Assembly (NCBI GenBank): GCA_015501605.1
Contig: JADNRZ010000012.1
Location: 1,302,001-1,366,000, forward strand
Source: Panaeolus papilionaceus
Lineage: Eukaryota > Basidiomycota > Agaricomycetes > Agaricales
Length of the DNA stretch: 64,000 nt
Direction: 5' to 3'
Position numbers and translations under genes: made by a program. Below are positions 23,726-38,743 of this stretch, piece by piece; the first letter of the stretch is position 1, and each line of letters starts with the position of its first letter. The notes under the pieces were generated by a model. That model ran no database searches, was not told the DNA's origin, and worked only from the letters and a program-made list of their open reading frames with translations.

Positions 23726-25504
23726 TCATGAGTTCATGTCGTTACAGATCCCTTCAAGAAGAGTCACGACCTGCGTCATGGAGGGTCTCTGGCTTGGCTC
23801 GAAGTTCCAACACCAATCCAAAAGGTCTCTCACACGGGAGTCGAAAGCCAGGAGACAAACGTCGGCAGGACCGGGCGGCTTTCGCTTGGACTGCATGTCC
23901 TGAATAACCAGGGCGTCCCGAGTTCGATGTCCATATGGGATACGACCTGTCAGAAGCTATGTATAGAAAAGATGAGTTTGAGCTATTAATTCATGGAAAT
24001 TCGAAGGGATATCAAGAAACGGAGGTACGGGGATACACGTGCTTCATAATTAAAGAACGGCAGTAATTCATGGAAGGGTAGACTTGGAGAGACAGACTGG
24101 CGGGGTGGGGAAGAGAGGAACAAACAAGGCAAAATGAAATTCGTGTACTCACTTCGAAGGCGGTACAACCATAGGACCAGACGTCCGAGGAAGGTGTAGC
24201 CGGTTCGTCATCCTCCTTCATAAATTCGGGTGCTTGCCATCGCAGAGGTCCGAAATCGGGATTCGAAAGTGTCATTCCTGCAGGTCGTCCCAGGTCTTCC
24301 ATGACCTCAGAGAGACCAAAGTCACACAGAACACCTTGTCCCTCGTCCGTGATTAGGACGTTGTTCTAGAGGTGACAACATGAGCAAAAGAAAGAAAAAT
24401 CAAAGCATTCAAAGGGATCTCACCCCTTTCAAATCGGCATGCACGATAGGAGGTTGGTGTGTATGGAGGTACGCTAGTCCCCGAGCCACGTCAAGAATCT
24501 GAGTTTACAGGGAGACAAACTCCAGGTAAGTCGCGCGCAGCTAGGATGTAATTGGGGCGATGAAACCCACCAGTTGCAACCTGTCAGCACGAGGGTTCTT
24601 TTTTGCGAGATATTCCGCAGCACTGCCATTCTTGTACCATTGCATTATCATAGCAGGCCGATTCGCCATATGATAAGACGTCCCAAAAAGCTTGACGACG
24701 TTAGGGTGCTCAAGGCGATGCCAGACGTATACTTCACGGTTCAAGCGCTAAGTGAAAACGCGTTAGGTATGAACGCTTGTCTCAAGGACGAATTTACCTT
24801 GCGCGTGCGAACCCCATCAGGATCTCTCATCGTGAAGATTCTTAGCACTTTGATAGCGACCTATGCGTTCAAATAAATCATTAAGTAAAATGCTATGCTC
24901 CTGGCAACGATTACATCACACTCACCTTCACGGTCTCTGTCTCCCAAGGCGCATCCTCAGACTGCTTTCGCCACTCGCCCTGATAGATATCTGACAGCCC
25001 CCCCTGTGCAACAGGAAACTCGGAGACTGTTCTCACCAATCTCGTTAGATCCACGACACCTGCAATAATCGAGCTAGTATTGCCAGAACTGGAAGGCGTT
25101 ATGGGCGACTCAGAGATTGGGGTCGCGACTTCGTTCGCCGCACTTGCTTGAAGTTTGGGCGGAGAGAGTGAGTCCAAAGATGGTACACTGGAAGTCGTGG
25201 AAGATGACGAGGGTGTTGTCGCAATCGTGGGACCCAGCTTGGAAGCGGTGGGGATAAACAGGGGCTTCAGCCGCATCAGAGGTTCACTCTTCTTCGGTGC
25301 AAGGACGAGTGGGCGCGATTGTGAAGGTGTGAGCAAACCGAGGCTAGGATACTTGTGTAGGAGGTTGGGAGCACCGTTGCTTCCATTATTTTCGTCTGCC
25401 TTATGGCTTGCGAGTAAGGGAAGAGGCATGATTTCGTCTCCTTGCTGGCCCATCTCTATCGCCTGTTCTGCTCCTAGAGGTTGATCACCTGGTTGATATG
25501 GCAT
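23726..25504 (-). CDS. Ser/Thr protein kinase, TKL-like
   Basis: From ATG 25504 a Ser/Pro-rich, probably disordered N-terminus of about 160 residues precedes a complete kinase domain spread over several exons. Visible elements are the glycine loop QGGLSDIYQGEW, the VAIKVL lysine, an EVYVWHRLEHPNVVKLFG helix, catalytic loop IVHADLKGNNVLI, magnesium-binding LCDFGLSE, the RWQAPEF (APE) segment and the DVWSYGCTAFE helix. The last exon ends PSMTQVVTLLEGI and stops at 23726. HADLKGNN in place of HRDLKxxN is common among the expanded TKL-like kinases of Agaricomycetes, and HxD, DFG and APE are all present, so it should be active. The substrate and pathway are unknown. It runs in the same direction as the MRH4 gene upstream, separated by a long gap. 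Confidence 0.82.
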
Positions 25505-26479
25505 TATGCCAGGACGAGGGCAAGTGAGCTAAAGGGAAGAACAAGTGAGGTGAGTGGTCGACCACCTTGAGGGAGGCGACGAAGGGAATGGTTTTGGACG
25601 CTTCCTTCTTCTTAAAAGAGATAATGTTAGATAATCCCGGAGATGTCTGGATAGCATTCAATATTGATTGCGAATTCCCATAGTTGGCAGCACCGACCCT
25701 GCCGAAGCCATGTAAGCAAGCCTAGCAGAGGAAAACAGGTCAAGGGAATATATACCGTCGTGGGACATGCTCACAGGTTGCATATGGTTTATTGACATTC
25801 CACACAGAAAGCAGATATGTCATCATGTCAACTTGTCCTCCACGGGAACTCATCAAATAGAAAAAGGTAATTGGCGAGGAGGCACCGGTCCTTGTAGGAA
25901 AGCAGTGCAGACCAAGGGGGCCACTATCGAGCTTTTTACCACTTCATGAAGGTATCTACCTTTGGATTTCATTGGTTTAAAGTCATTCATTAGCAGTCGA
26001 GTTATTCGTTTTACAAATTCATCCAAGGCTGTTTTCGCTGCGCATGTCTAGGACTTGCCATTCAATTGTTGAAGGGAGGGCAATCTATTCCGAATTCGTG
26101 AAAATAGTTAGTCCGATGATAAGAAATCCAAGGGACACCCCTCACCGAGTGGGAGAAACCAGTGCAAACACCATTTCTAGAATACAAGCTCTGAATGTCG
26201 AGCTCGGCTTGACTTGAAAATTTTTGACAGGTGTACTTGGGTCTCCTGACTCTGAAAAATCGTGCACTGGCTCTGAAGTAGAGTTCTAAGGTGTAAGTTT
26301 ATTTTTCCGTGGCCACAATTCATTCGGAGAGAGGGTTGGCATCGGCGTTGCGTAGGCGACGAGAAAAGATAAGATGAGAGCAGTGAAGATGAGAGCGCAG
26401 TTCGTGAAAATGAGCAGAACACGAGGCTAAAGCGGTGGCACGTGCAACGAAGCCCCATCATGAACGGGCAGTGAACGGA
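25505..26479. other. Intergenic upstream of kinase gene
   Basis: Contains the presumed kinase promoter. The 117-aa minus-strand ORF at 26177-26530 begins inside the block conserved in the MRH4 duplicate, but its frame is not convincingly protein-like. Confidence 0.4.
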
Positions 26480-27194
26480 ATCCCAGTTTCTGAGGGATGG
26501 ATTTATGTAGGACGAGCGCTGGCGCCTCATCTCAGAAAATTGGAATGAGTCGTTGTGCTATGTCCCAAAGCATGCGCAAAAATAGAACAAAGATGTGCAC
26601 ACGTTATTCAAGGTTTCCATTTGAGAAAATGCGCCCAACGGAAATGGAGCTGAGAAACGGTAATAGGATGCGGGTACGGCCAGGGAAGGGAGAAAGAGAG
26701 GGTGACGAACAATATGAAGCCAAGAAATTGCCCAAACAACGGTCTAAGCTGGGATAGCTAATTTCCAGACGCCCAGGCCGGCATCAATGCAGATAGGGTT
26801 TCCGACTCTGTAGACAGAGACAGAGGGTATAAATCAACGAAAATCGCCGCCCAGAAAGAACGGCATGGACAGGAAAAGGCCCAGGTCAAGATAGCAGAAA
26901 AAACAGCGCATGGCAAGTGGAAAACACGACGAATATAACAGACCCGCATCGGAATAATCGAGGTCGTGCATAATCTGCAATTAGACGTTAGGTTCTGAAG
27001 CGGAAACGGATCAGTTGAGGACAACACAGAAAAGAGTTTTCACTCGCCTTGGATTTAGCCAAGACGATGCAGCCAACCCGAAAGTGCATGCCATGGACAA
27101 GACAGGAACACATAAAAGCATAAAAGTGGGGTGTATGTATTAGAATAATGTAGAATAAAATATAGCAAGGGGTGGTAGCGAGACTAGAAGTCAT
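26480..27194 (-). other. Conserved, possibly spliced non-coding block downstream of MRH4
   Basis: This block on the minus strand is retained in the decayed duplicate at 13790-14350. It includes a potential intron starting after CTAAATCCAAG near 27050 with GCGAGTGAAAAC and ending CAG before AACCTAACG; the duplicate has the standard GTGAGTGAAAAC at the same place. Frames through the block (such as CTTSIIPMRVCYIRRVF) are not shared cleanly by the two copies. It may be the MRH4 3' UTR, a long non-coding RNA or a decayed small gene. Confidence 0.35.
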
Positions 27195-27234
27195 CAGTAT
27201 AATAACACCAAACGCATCTACTTACACTCCCTCA

Positions 27235-29762
27235 TCAATGCCGGCTCAATTCTCCGACCTTCCTCCTAATCTCCTTGGCACCATCACTTCCCCTACCCTT
27301 GCCCCTCCCAAACACAACAACCTTCCCAGCTCTCCCCGCTCGCCCACTCCTTCCAGCCCTATGCAAAAAATCGACCATGTTCCTCGGCTCATCCACGATG
27401 AACACATGTTTAACATCGGGAGAAAAGTCAAGGCCTCTTGAGAGCAACGAAGTCGTGATCAGAACATGCGGAGTCGACTTCAACGACGCAGCAGCAGCAA
27501 TCGTGTCCTTAATCGCCAATGCCTGTTGATCCTTCTGGCTAACCGCCCCTTGGTACCCTTCTTCCTTCGTCTTGAGGAACCCAGCGAGATGCCTATTTGA
27601 CCCCCTAGCGCGGTGTTCACTTCCACTCGTCATGGGTAGCACCTTGATGCCCCTCTCCTCGAAATAACTGCTCATCTCAATGACCTTGGCGCTCTTATTG
27701 CAGAACACGACGACCTTGCTGAGCCTATCCACGCTACCACTGATCGCGTCTTCAGCCCAGACTTTCCTCAGACGCTTCTCGACGTCCGCGAACTTGTTGC
27801 CTCCGGTCCATGATACGTATTCGGTGGAGAGTTTTTTGGGGAGATGGTGAAGACGGGGAGAAGCGAGACGGATGAGAGAAGGGTGGTGGGATTCTAGGTA
27901 TTTGTTGAGAGAGGTAGGGATGGTGGCGCTGGTGAGGAGCAGGTTGAAGGGGTAGTTGAGGGGTTGAGAGTCTCCGAGGGATGGAGGGAGAGTTTTGAAG
28001 GGCGTGGAAGACGAGAATGGGTTGGTAGGTGAATCAGGAACAGGACGGCCACGGGCAGCGGCGATGTCGGCGAGCAGAGTGCGGGTGGACTCTTGAAAGT
28101 CGGGGTCTGAGGAATAGGAAAAGTTGAATCAGTAATGTAGCAGCATTAATAATGGTAGAAAGGTATACCTAAAAGAACGTCGGCCTCGTCGATGACAACC
28201 CACTCCACGTTGGCAAGCCCAAGCTCAGGTTTGCTCCTCCAACTCCCATAGCCGACGAGCTGGTCCCTTCCACGCCTCAACCTATGTTCAGGCTCCCCTT
28301 CCTCCACCGGTTCCATCTCCATATCGCTTTCCTCTCCCTCCTGGCCCGGGTTGACCGACCTGCGATCCCAGCCCCGTCCTCTGACCATCTCCAAAACTTT
28401 CATCGGCGTCCCAATCATGACATCAACAGGAAATTGTTCCTTTTTCCCCTCCGCATCCTGCACGCCTCTATCAAACGCGTCCAAGTCAGCCGCCATCTGA
28501 CTCGCCCTCGCATCCTTGCCCCTGACGCTCTTCGTGTTGGCTTGACTCGCGCAAATGACACGTAATTTCGCATGGTGCAAAAGCGACTTTGCGAATCCCG
28601 ACAACTGCCTGCTCAACTCGTGGGTGGGAGCGAGAATGAGTGCACGGGGGTTATGGGCTCTCGGCGGTCCTTTCTTCGGGTTTTGAGCAGGAGGTGCAGA
28701 CATGGCGCCGATTAATTCTGCTTCCTTGAGGTATTGTAGCACGGGTAATAAATATGCGATGGATTTTCCGGAACCCGTTTCAGCAGCGAGTAGGAATTGT
28801 CGGTATTGGGTGTCTGAGGCTCTGTTTTCCAATAACCATTTAATACTGAGGCTTTGGATGGGTGTGGGCCGTGCGTCTGGTCCCAAGGACTCCTTGAGAG
28901 AGTCGACGAAGGCGGGAAGAAGCGGTGGTGAGATGAATTTTGTGGGGAGTTGTTTGTCCTTTTCGAGTTCGGAGAACAGCGACGATGCTTTGCCTTTTCC
29001 TTTAGGGTCGGCGAAGCGGGAAACGAGTGATGTGGGCCTAAAGAATTCCGTCGAGGTAGAGGGCTCCAAATCAAGGGGTTGTGAATTTTCGTTGTCGCTC
29101 TCGAATTTAGGTGAAGAAGTGGAGGTGGAGGATGTCGTTGGTTTATTGTCGTACAACTGTTTGGATGTTGCGTGAATAGAAGCAGACGTGAACGCGTCAA
29201 AACGTCTGTTCGAGACCCTGCTGTTCCGAGTCTCCGTAAAGAAGTCCTTCTCGCGTGTTCGTGGTGTGAAATCCCGTTCAGCAGAACCTGGTGCAAAGTT
29301 TCGCTCTCCCGAGCGCGACGCAAAGTCCTTGTCACCGTGTCGTGTCCTGGAGCCAACGAAGTCTCTATCCCCCGGCCTGCGTGCTAACTCTCCGGTATTT
29401 GACCTTGAAGCACCGAAGTCCCGGTCTCTAGAGGGAATCGAATTCCGGCCCCTTCTCTCTAGAAAGGCCTCCCGTCTCTTTTGGTCCAGTTCGTCCGACG
29501 TAACGCGTCCAGCATGGGGTACGCTATCCCTAACGAACTCTTCGCGCTTGCTGGGGTTGTCAGCCCTCCTACCACGAGGTGCAACTTCAAATTTTCCGTT
29601 TGAAGACCGCCGGGGTTTTAGGGATTTGACGAGGCGAGCTGAAATAGATTCCACGTCAGTCAACAGAGCCAAAGAGGAAGCAACATCAGTAAAATTACCA
29701 TTTGATATACTGCTGGTAGTATGCAAACCCCTACAACATCGGCGATTCAAAAGGGAAGCCAT
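27235..29762 (-). CDS. MRH4: DEAD-box RNA helicase, mitochondrial Mrh4-like
   Basis: Two exons, complement(27235..28106, 28169..29762), join in frame across a 62-nt intron to give about 821 aa. The N-terminus MASLLNRRCCRGLHTT is basic and Ser/Thr-rich, consistent with a mitochondrial presequence. It is followed by a disordered region with imperfect ERNF/ERDF/KDF repeats. Helicase motifs in order: Q motif PTPIQSLSIKWLL, motif I AAETGSGKS, APTHELSRQ, MIGTPMKVLEM, motif II VVIDEADVLL, motif III TSATIP, VVVFCNKSAKV, TTSLLSRGLDF and motif VI HRAGRSGRAGR. Yeast Mrh4 acts in mitochondrial large-subunit rRNA assembly; assignment here rests on the presequence, motif spacing and the H-R-A-G-R-S-G-R form. 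It is intact and is the source of the pseudogene at 12190-13696. It starts about 0.5 kb from the divergent ACH1 locus. Confidence 0.87.
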
Positions 29763-30270
29763 GACGGTGATGAGCAGGAGGTGGGTGGTGGATGGCCAAA
29801 AGAACTCTGGGAGCGGTTCAAATTTGCAACGGCCCGCACGGGGTGATGGGCACCTGATGGCATCACGAAGAGTGCACAGCCACGCTGAAGAATAGCCCCA
29901 CCCTGCCTTGATTGTCCTCTCGCTCTCGGTATCATTAGGAACTCGAATTTGCTTGAACGCATTTATAGGCCCATAAGCAAGGAGTGGGTACTTGATTTCA
30001 CTCCCCTCCCCTCATTCCCTTACTCGCATTGTTGGGCTTTGTGTCCAGTTGAAGGCCAACGAATCTCACCAGTGAGTGACGCGCATCCGACCTCTCTTCC
30101 TCGTCTCGCCCCTTCTGTTCTTCCTGCCTCAACGCATTGGCTGATTCCGTTTATCCTAGTCGTTCTTATATTCCCCGGCTTTTCCCTCCACATCCTTGCT
30201 CTCTTCTTGACTCCTTCCTCGCACATCCCCCCACTCAAACATCACAAACAGCCAGAGGAAGAAAGGGAGG
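29763..30270. promoter_or_regulatory. Divergent promoter region, MRH4 / ACH1 locus
   Basis: Roughly 500 bp between the MRH4 start codon and the beginning of the ACH1-type locus on the other strand. It is rich in C/T runs (30080-30240), as is common near fungal transcription starts. No specific factor site was identified. Confidence 0.4.
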
Positions 30271-32630
<2,360 letters not shown>

Positions 32631-32900
32631 GCTTTGAGACGTTTGGAGGGGATGTGATGCGATGCCGATGCCGATCTTCTCAAAAAGACGATAATTATTA
32701 AATTAATTCAAATTGGTGGAGTATTTATTTAAATTATTGCATAATATATGTTGTCATTCCCTGAAGTCTGGATCGCCTTCGATTCCATCCTCTGTACAGG
32801 TTCGCATGTCCGCAGCGTTACACCTTCAGTGTTTCCACAGTACTAATATGTGACTTGTTTTCGAAGTCAACGTCGGTCTAACATGTGCCATTCAATTCAG

Positions 32901-34913
32901 TTATCGTTTAAAAAGGCCATCATGGTGATGGCGAAGCAGCATACGTACCTGTTGCTGAGAGGAGCACGGAGTCTGGCTTCGCATAGTGTGATCAGGAGGA
33001 AAGCTTCGGAACTCGATGTCGCTTATCCGTACATCAATATCGGTACCCTGACGATCGTCCACAATGTGGTGGATTAGCTTTTGTCGAACATGCTGTCTGC
33101 CGTTGAGACTATTGACCAGGGGGTAAGTCTTAGGATGCAACGTATAAGGAAAGACTATAAATGCGATCGTTACCTCGCGAGGGCACTATTCATGTATACT
33201 TTTATACACATTAGTACGAAGGTGAGTGTATCTGCAAAACAAGGAACCCACATTTGCTGGTTAAAACGAGGCCGACGTAAAAGTAAAATGTGTTTGGAAT
33301 GACCAGAAGCTTGAAGTGTGTTAGATGGAGGTTAACAACGATGCTTTTGACTTGATATACAGTTATAAAGTTTGACCCGGCTGCCAGTGCAGTAAAGCCG
33401 CCCCGGCTAACGGCGTTGATCATGAGATAATTCAGCATCGATGTGGATCTAAGTTTGTGGGCGTTATGAACATGTAGGCAGAGATATCACCTTCGAGTCC
33501 GAACCTCTTACTGATACCTGTCTTTGCTCCTCGGAGCCTATTCAAAAGGGAAGCCGTGATAAGGACATCACAAAGGACCGCAGCAACGCTTTGGATGATG
33601 AAAAGAATCTTTACGTCCAAGTTAATTATCAGAACAATTGGTTCAACGAGCTCGTTGGACTTCATGACTTGCCTTCTCAGCGAAAAAATACGGAGGAATA
33701 ACGAGTGGTAAGCCATCTTTTAAGTCGAGTTTTCCATTCGAAAGTATTCTGCAGGAAGCCGGTGACGTGATTTAGGTAAATTGCGAATGAAACCGGAAGT
33801 TTGCCTACAGTAGAACGACCTCGGCTGGAGATCGTAAGGATTATGATTGAGTATTGGTGATCCACTCACGCTCGTAAGACGAGGTACTCACCAATGCCAA
33901 TAACTGCATATTAATTTTAGTAAAGACCTGAATGCCACATTCAAACCCATTAGACTCACCGATTTGTATGACTGCGAGCGTAGCCTAGAAATGATGGGTG
34001 AGCTTGAGTAAGCAGAATACATCGAGGGGATTCGCTGACGAACGATTATGATGGGAAGAAGGATAGCATCTCGATTTACTGTCGAAGGAGGCAATTGTTA
34101 TGGGTTCATTCATGATCTAGGCTGAGAACGGAGAAACAGTACTAATGGACTCACAATGATATATGCATAGTGTGAAGTGGCTTAGAGGTGGGACGGGTAC
34201 CATCACTGAGCACACAAAGTATAATACATCGAAAGAGGATAAGCTCACATCTGAACGACGAACGCTGAGAAGTACTTGATTCAACGTGTGAGTAGGTACT
34301 ATACGATGGGGATAATCGGGGAAAGCACCTACGTTTGGGAGTAGTTGAGTCTGCAATTTTTCCTTTTGAATGAGTGCCGAGACAATATAATAAAGTAAAT
34401 GTAGCACGCACAGAGTCCTGCCTGTGAGATACCTGCTGAGTGACGACAGAACTACATGATAAGGGGATGTCAGACAGACCATGTGTTTATCCTTGGGACT
34501 CCACTATCGCCGAACTTGTTGACCAGTGGATTGTAGGTAGCTTCGAAAAAGGAAAACGTCTGGACTGTCTCGCAGATCCTGCCGCGTAGATTAAGCTGCG
34601 CGTTCCACCTTCGTGGAGCTTTACCCACATCAAGAAAATGACCTGTAACCTCAATTATTCAATCCTGGACAGTGTAATATGAAGAACTTGAAATGCGAAC
34701 CATAGACTTGAGGCGCCAGCAATCGTTGTACCACCGAAAGTACAACCATGCTTGCAAGAGACCACAACCGTACAAGCTGAGCATCACAAGGAAATAAATC
34801 AAGATGCCCTCATCGGGGACACAAGAGAAAAAAGGTACTCACATGGATTCGAGAAACAATGCTACGAGCACAATGCCAAATGTTGGAGGCAATGCGAGAG
34901 GCTGTGGCGCCAT
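32901..34913 (-). CDS. DUF6534-type membrane protein, copy A
   Basis: First gene of a four-copy tandem array. Exon 1 from ATG 34913 ends in the shared ALFLESM, with the donor inside the last codon. Exon 2 gives LYGCGLLQAWLYFRWY, the block found in every copy, and later exons give ICETVQTFSFFEATYN, PLSHFTLCIYHC and the DUF6534 signature INAVSRGGFTALAAGSNF. The tail reads VNSLNGRQHVRQKL and stops at 32901. By family it is a seven-helix integral membrane protein of unknown function, abundant in Agaricomycetes. This copy is the most divergent of the four, and some exon borders in the middle (33.5-34.5 kb) do not resolve cleanly, so it may carry lesions. Confidence 0.65.
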
Positions 34914-35817
34914 TAGATATAAGAAGGGTGCAGAGTTCGGGGTGGTGGAGCATGGAGCACCTTCAGAATATATAATCAACGTCGGGAGCACTGCACTTCC
35001 TTCAAGATCGGGAAACAGATGTGTCCAGCACCATCACACATGCAATATTAGTTTTAATTATCGTGTGGAAGGTGTTGTATTGGTGTAGATTTGTGTTATT
35101 TTCGAGTCCAGGACAGGATCAGTGATGTTCCGAAACGAAACATGATTCGACAAGATGCCACTGGTCAATGCATGTTATATCAAAGCGCGTGCATTGTTCC
35201 TCACTCACGGTCTATTATAAGAGTATTGAACAGGGACTCACGAATACAACTGGTATCTCCCCCGCGGAAAACGTGCAACAACCAGAAATAGCGCTGATGA
35301 ATCAATTCGGATTAAATCAATTGATTAATGAACTGATGATCAATGATCTAGGCTATGATGACAGTGCTGCCTGCCTCACCCGCCGGCTTGATCGTCCTGG
35401 ACATTCGACGACACCGCTTCGCGCATAGCAAGCGTCCACACTTGCAAATAGAAATGGTTTCAGTTCCTGAGGTGTCCCTCCTAATCTGATGAGAGTGCAG
35501 AATCAGGTCAGCTCATACTGATGGATGTGCTTCCGAGCCGAGTGTCTAATTCTGTACTAGCTCGCAAATCAACACATATGAATAAAAATTGGGTTCAAAT
35601 AATCTCGTGCCAGCGAGAGTTATTTAAAAAAGACATGAATACCAATAAAAAACATGACGTCCGGAAAATACATCTATCCAATGAGTGCATGACCTATGCC
35701 ATGCCGGCCTCCTTTCTCCCACTCGTCTGACTTTCACGCTAGAGCGGTAAGAACCTATTAGCAACAGTCCACACAATAATAGAGGGGATGCAGAACGAAT
35801 GTGATTTACCTCAGAGT
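34914..35817. other. Intergenic between DUF6534 copies A and B
   Basis: About 0.9 kb holding the copy A promoter. Small ORFs at 34804-35428 have no family resemblance. No repeat was recognised. Confidence 0.4.
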
Positions 35818-37796
35818 CTATGTATGTGTCACTTTGAATCGTGACTTCGAGGACTCGGCAGCAGAAGGACGGTGTTCAGGGATTGAGCGAGTGGGTCCCA
35901 ATGGCTTGTCTGAGATGACGATTCCAAAGTCAGTTACTGGACCATTCATATACTGCTCTTTGATACTATCTCGTGAGTTCAAGCTGTAATGTGTGGTGTT
36001 TTAGATGATAATATCAAGTATGTATGCAAAATGGGTGTCTTGCCATGCGAGCGCGCTGTTCATGTACACTATCTTGCCGTCAATATTAATTACCCAAGGG
36101 GTACTCAAGAAGTATGGTCGGAGGACACTTACACTTGCTGCTGAGTAGCATTGGGATGTAAAATGATAAGCTATCCCGTGCCGCTAAAACCTGGGCGGGG
36201 TTGAATGTCATCAAAATTTTGGACCCATATTCATAGATCACACTCACCAGGATGAAGTTGACTGTAGCAACTACTACTGTTAAACCACCCCTGTTGATTG
36301 CGTTCCTTATGAGTCTGGTTACCATCGCGTCGGATCTTTTTTTCGGCAAGGATAAGTGATAAAGAAACGAAGAAGTGTGATTGAGATAGAACCTCTTTAT
36401 GCCTGACTTGGCACCGCTAAGCCTCTTGACGAGGAAAATGGTAATAGTGACGTCGCACAGGAGGGTTGCTAAGCTTTGAAGGATGTACAGTCCCTGTTCA
36501 ATTCATGTCAGTGATTATATGTGGCGTGATACTAGCACCCTCACTATCACGATGGGATTGATAAGAACTCCTATTGCAGTAAGCTGAGCGTCATCTCCAG
36601 TTCCGATCATGGACCATTTGGCGCTACGACATGCCATGCAAGGATTTCAATAAAAAATATGCTAGCAACACCTGAAGAATACCTAAGACCAATTTGAACT
36701 GTCGATATTGAAGAGCTCTCAGTAAAGAAGATACGAGTTATTGCGCCGGAGTTGCCTACCAATACCAGCCGCTATTAGAATGTTTGATGAGAGTCTACCC
36801 GAAATCATGCAATTATATACTTACCGAGAGCGATCAGCGCCCAGGTGGCCTATGTATTATTAAAGGTTATTTATAGCATCAATGCATCGTTGAGGGTACT
36901 CACAACGCAAATAGGTACCAAACGATCCGTTTTCTTCACTGTGGGTCGGCGGAACCACATCAGCAGGAGCACAGCATAGCGTATATACGGGCTAAGCTTA
37001 CAATGATATATGCAGATGGAAAAATGTCTGCGATTAGTTGGTAGGTAGTCAGAAAATGGAGCAGGGATGAAGTCAGGCTGTGAGTTCATACATTTGAACG
37101 ATAAAAGCCGACAGGTACTGGCCCCAATACATCAGCAAGAGCACAAAATGGATGAGTAGCAAGACATACAGTGGGAACTAAGTGGGCCTATCCACACAGA
37201 AGCGGCAGAGAGTTGTATCAAAATCCGTATGCTGTTTCAAGAACAAAGTTTAGTGCGCAGAGAACTCACAATTTCCTCCCTGTGTATGATATGGGTCTGG
37301 TTGTTCAGTAATTCTGGATTCAATTGGTCTATCGTTCAAACGTACCAGTAAATTTGGAATACTACATCTTCATCATAGCTATAAAACGTTGCGCTTCCAA
37401 CAAGCATTTTGAGTAGTAATTCAAAGAAGACAGTAATTTGTAAGCTTTCGAGCAATCTGAGGAAGGATTTAGTCTCCGGGATGACGCCTGATTCGAATAA
37501 CTTGCATTAATATTGCAACCTGAATCTCAGTTCAGTAATCGTAAGTCATTCTGCGCGTATATGACACACCATAAATTTTAGGCGCCAGAGATCTTTCTGA
37601 TAACGCTGAAAGTACATCCATGCTTGCATGAGACCGCATCCATACAAGCTATTGTACATGCATTAGTAAAAACAGTCGAGGTACTTCGCCTGAGACCCTA
37701 CATAGCTTCGAGAAAAAAGGACGTAAACCACACCACCAAGAGAGCCCCTGAGTTGATTTGATTCGATAGGTCGTCCGGATTCGTGTCTGTTGTCAT
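35818..37796 (-). CDS. DUF6534-type membrane protein, copy B
   Basis: Exon 1 from ATG 37796 reads MTTDTNPDDLSNQIN and ends VVWFTSFFLEAM, splicing within the Met codon as in the other copies. Exon 2 gives LYGCGLMQAWMYFQRYQKD. A later exon gives LLESLQITVFFELLLKM, and the DUF6534 block is DAMVTRLIRNAINRGGLT. The tail SLNSRDSIKEQYMNGPVTD continues to a TAG at 35818. Multiple hydrophobic stretches between these blocks fit a seven-helix membrane protein. Function unknown. It has the same direction and layout as its neighbours, so it arose by tandem duplication. No unequivocal lesion was seen, but not every exon was resolved. Confidence 0.7.
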
Positions 37797-38743
37797 CGCG
37801 GGTCAAAATCAAGAGAAGAGGTGGTACTTTTGCAAAAGATATAAGGTGTATGTATGTAGCGCAGAGACATGAACACCTTATATATTGTACCCTAGTAGTG
37901 TATTTTAGGAGACGCTGCATTCGATAAGTAACGAAATACATCTCCCCACAAGAAATAATACATGAGCGTGATGTTGAATTATATATTTTCGTAAGTCTTG
38001 TAATAGTTATCATCGCATCTATATTATGATTGTTTTTTTTATCTTTTTTTTTTTTGTTTTTTTGTGGAGGCTTCTGGCATTCGATATTCAATAATATCGT
38101 CTCCGTTTGCCGGCGTGCCATGTTATGATTGCACTAGATAAACCCTGGCGAAGCCTCATTTTCAAGCAGGGACTCTTACAAGACGTGGTTCGAACTTCGA
38201 AGCAGAATTATTTTGATACCAGATTCCACACACCATGGATAGGGCAAATATGTTTCACTTGGAATAGCTCCGACACTAGAGGAACCTAGAATAAACCCTG
38301 GCAAAGGTATGAAATTTTTGAGCTGAGTCCGAACTAAACGCCGGAGTTTGTATATGCGGTTGATGGATGCATTGATGGCTGATGGGCGGCCAGTGTACCT
38401 GATGGATCAATGTTCAACGTTCACTGTTCAGACAAAAGTCCAACATCGCTTTGAGCGTGAAATGAGTTATCCACGCTCGCAAGACAGTTCTGAAGTTGGA
38501 CAGTCCTCGAATTAGATACACGCAGGAGACTGGCAATGTTGTTCTTCGTGTTTTATATCGATTCTATACATAGTTAGATCGCATGATACAAACTGCAAGC
38601 AATTGATTTCGTAACTCAAGAACGCTAATCACGCATCTGCTAGCCTCTGTCATGGAAAACACGTTCAACGGGGCATGAAAAAAATGATTCCGATTCGCAG
38701 TAACCTAACAACTATTCTCTGAATCATATATGAAGTCAGCCTT
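37797..38743. other. Intergenic between DUF6534 copies B and C
   Basis: About 0.95 kb with a T-rich tract at 38034-38062 and the copy B promoter. No gene was recognised. Confidence 0.45.

Noticed and set aside
28712..29356. 214-aa minus-strand ORF
   Set aside because: Overlaps MRH4 exon 1 in another frame on the same strand; composition is that of a shifted frame.
29188..29895. 235-aa plus-strand ORF
   Set aside because: Antisense shadow of the repetitive N-terminal part of the MRH4 gene.
30020..30238. Minus-strand ORF in the MRH4/ACH1 divergent promoter
   Set aside because: Pyrimidine-rich promoter tract read in reverse; no family match.
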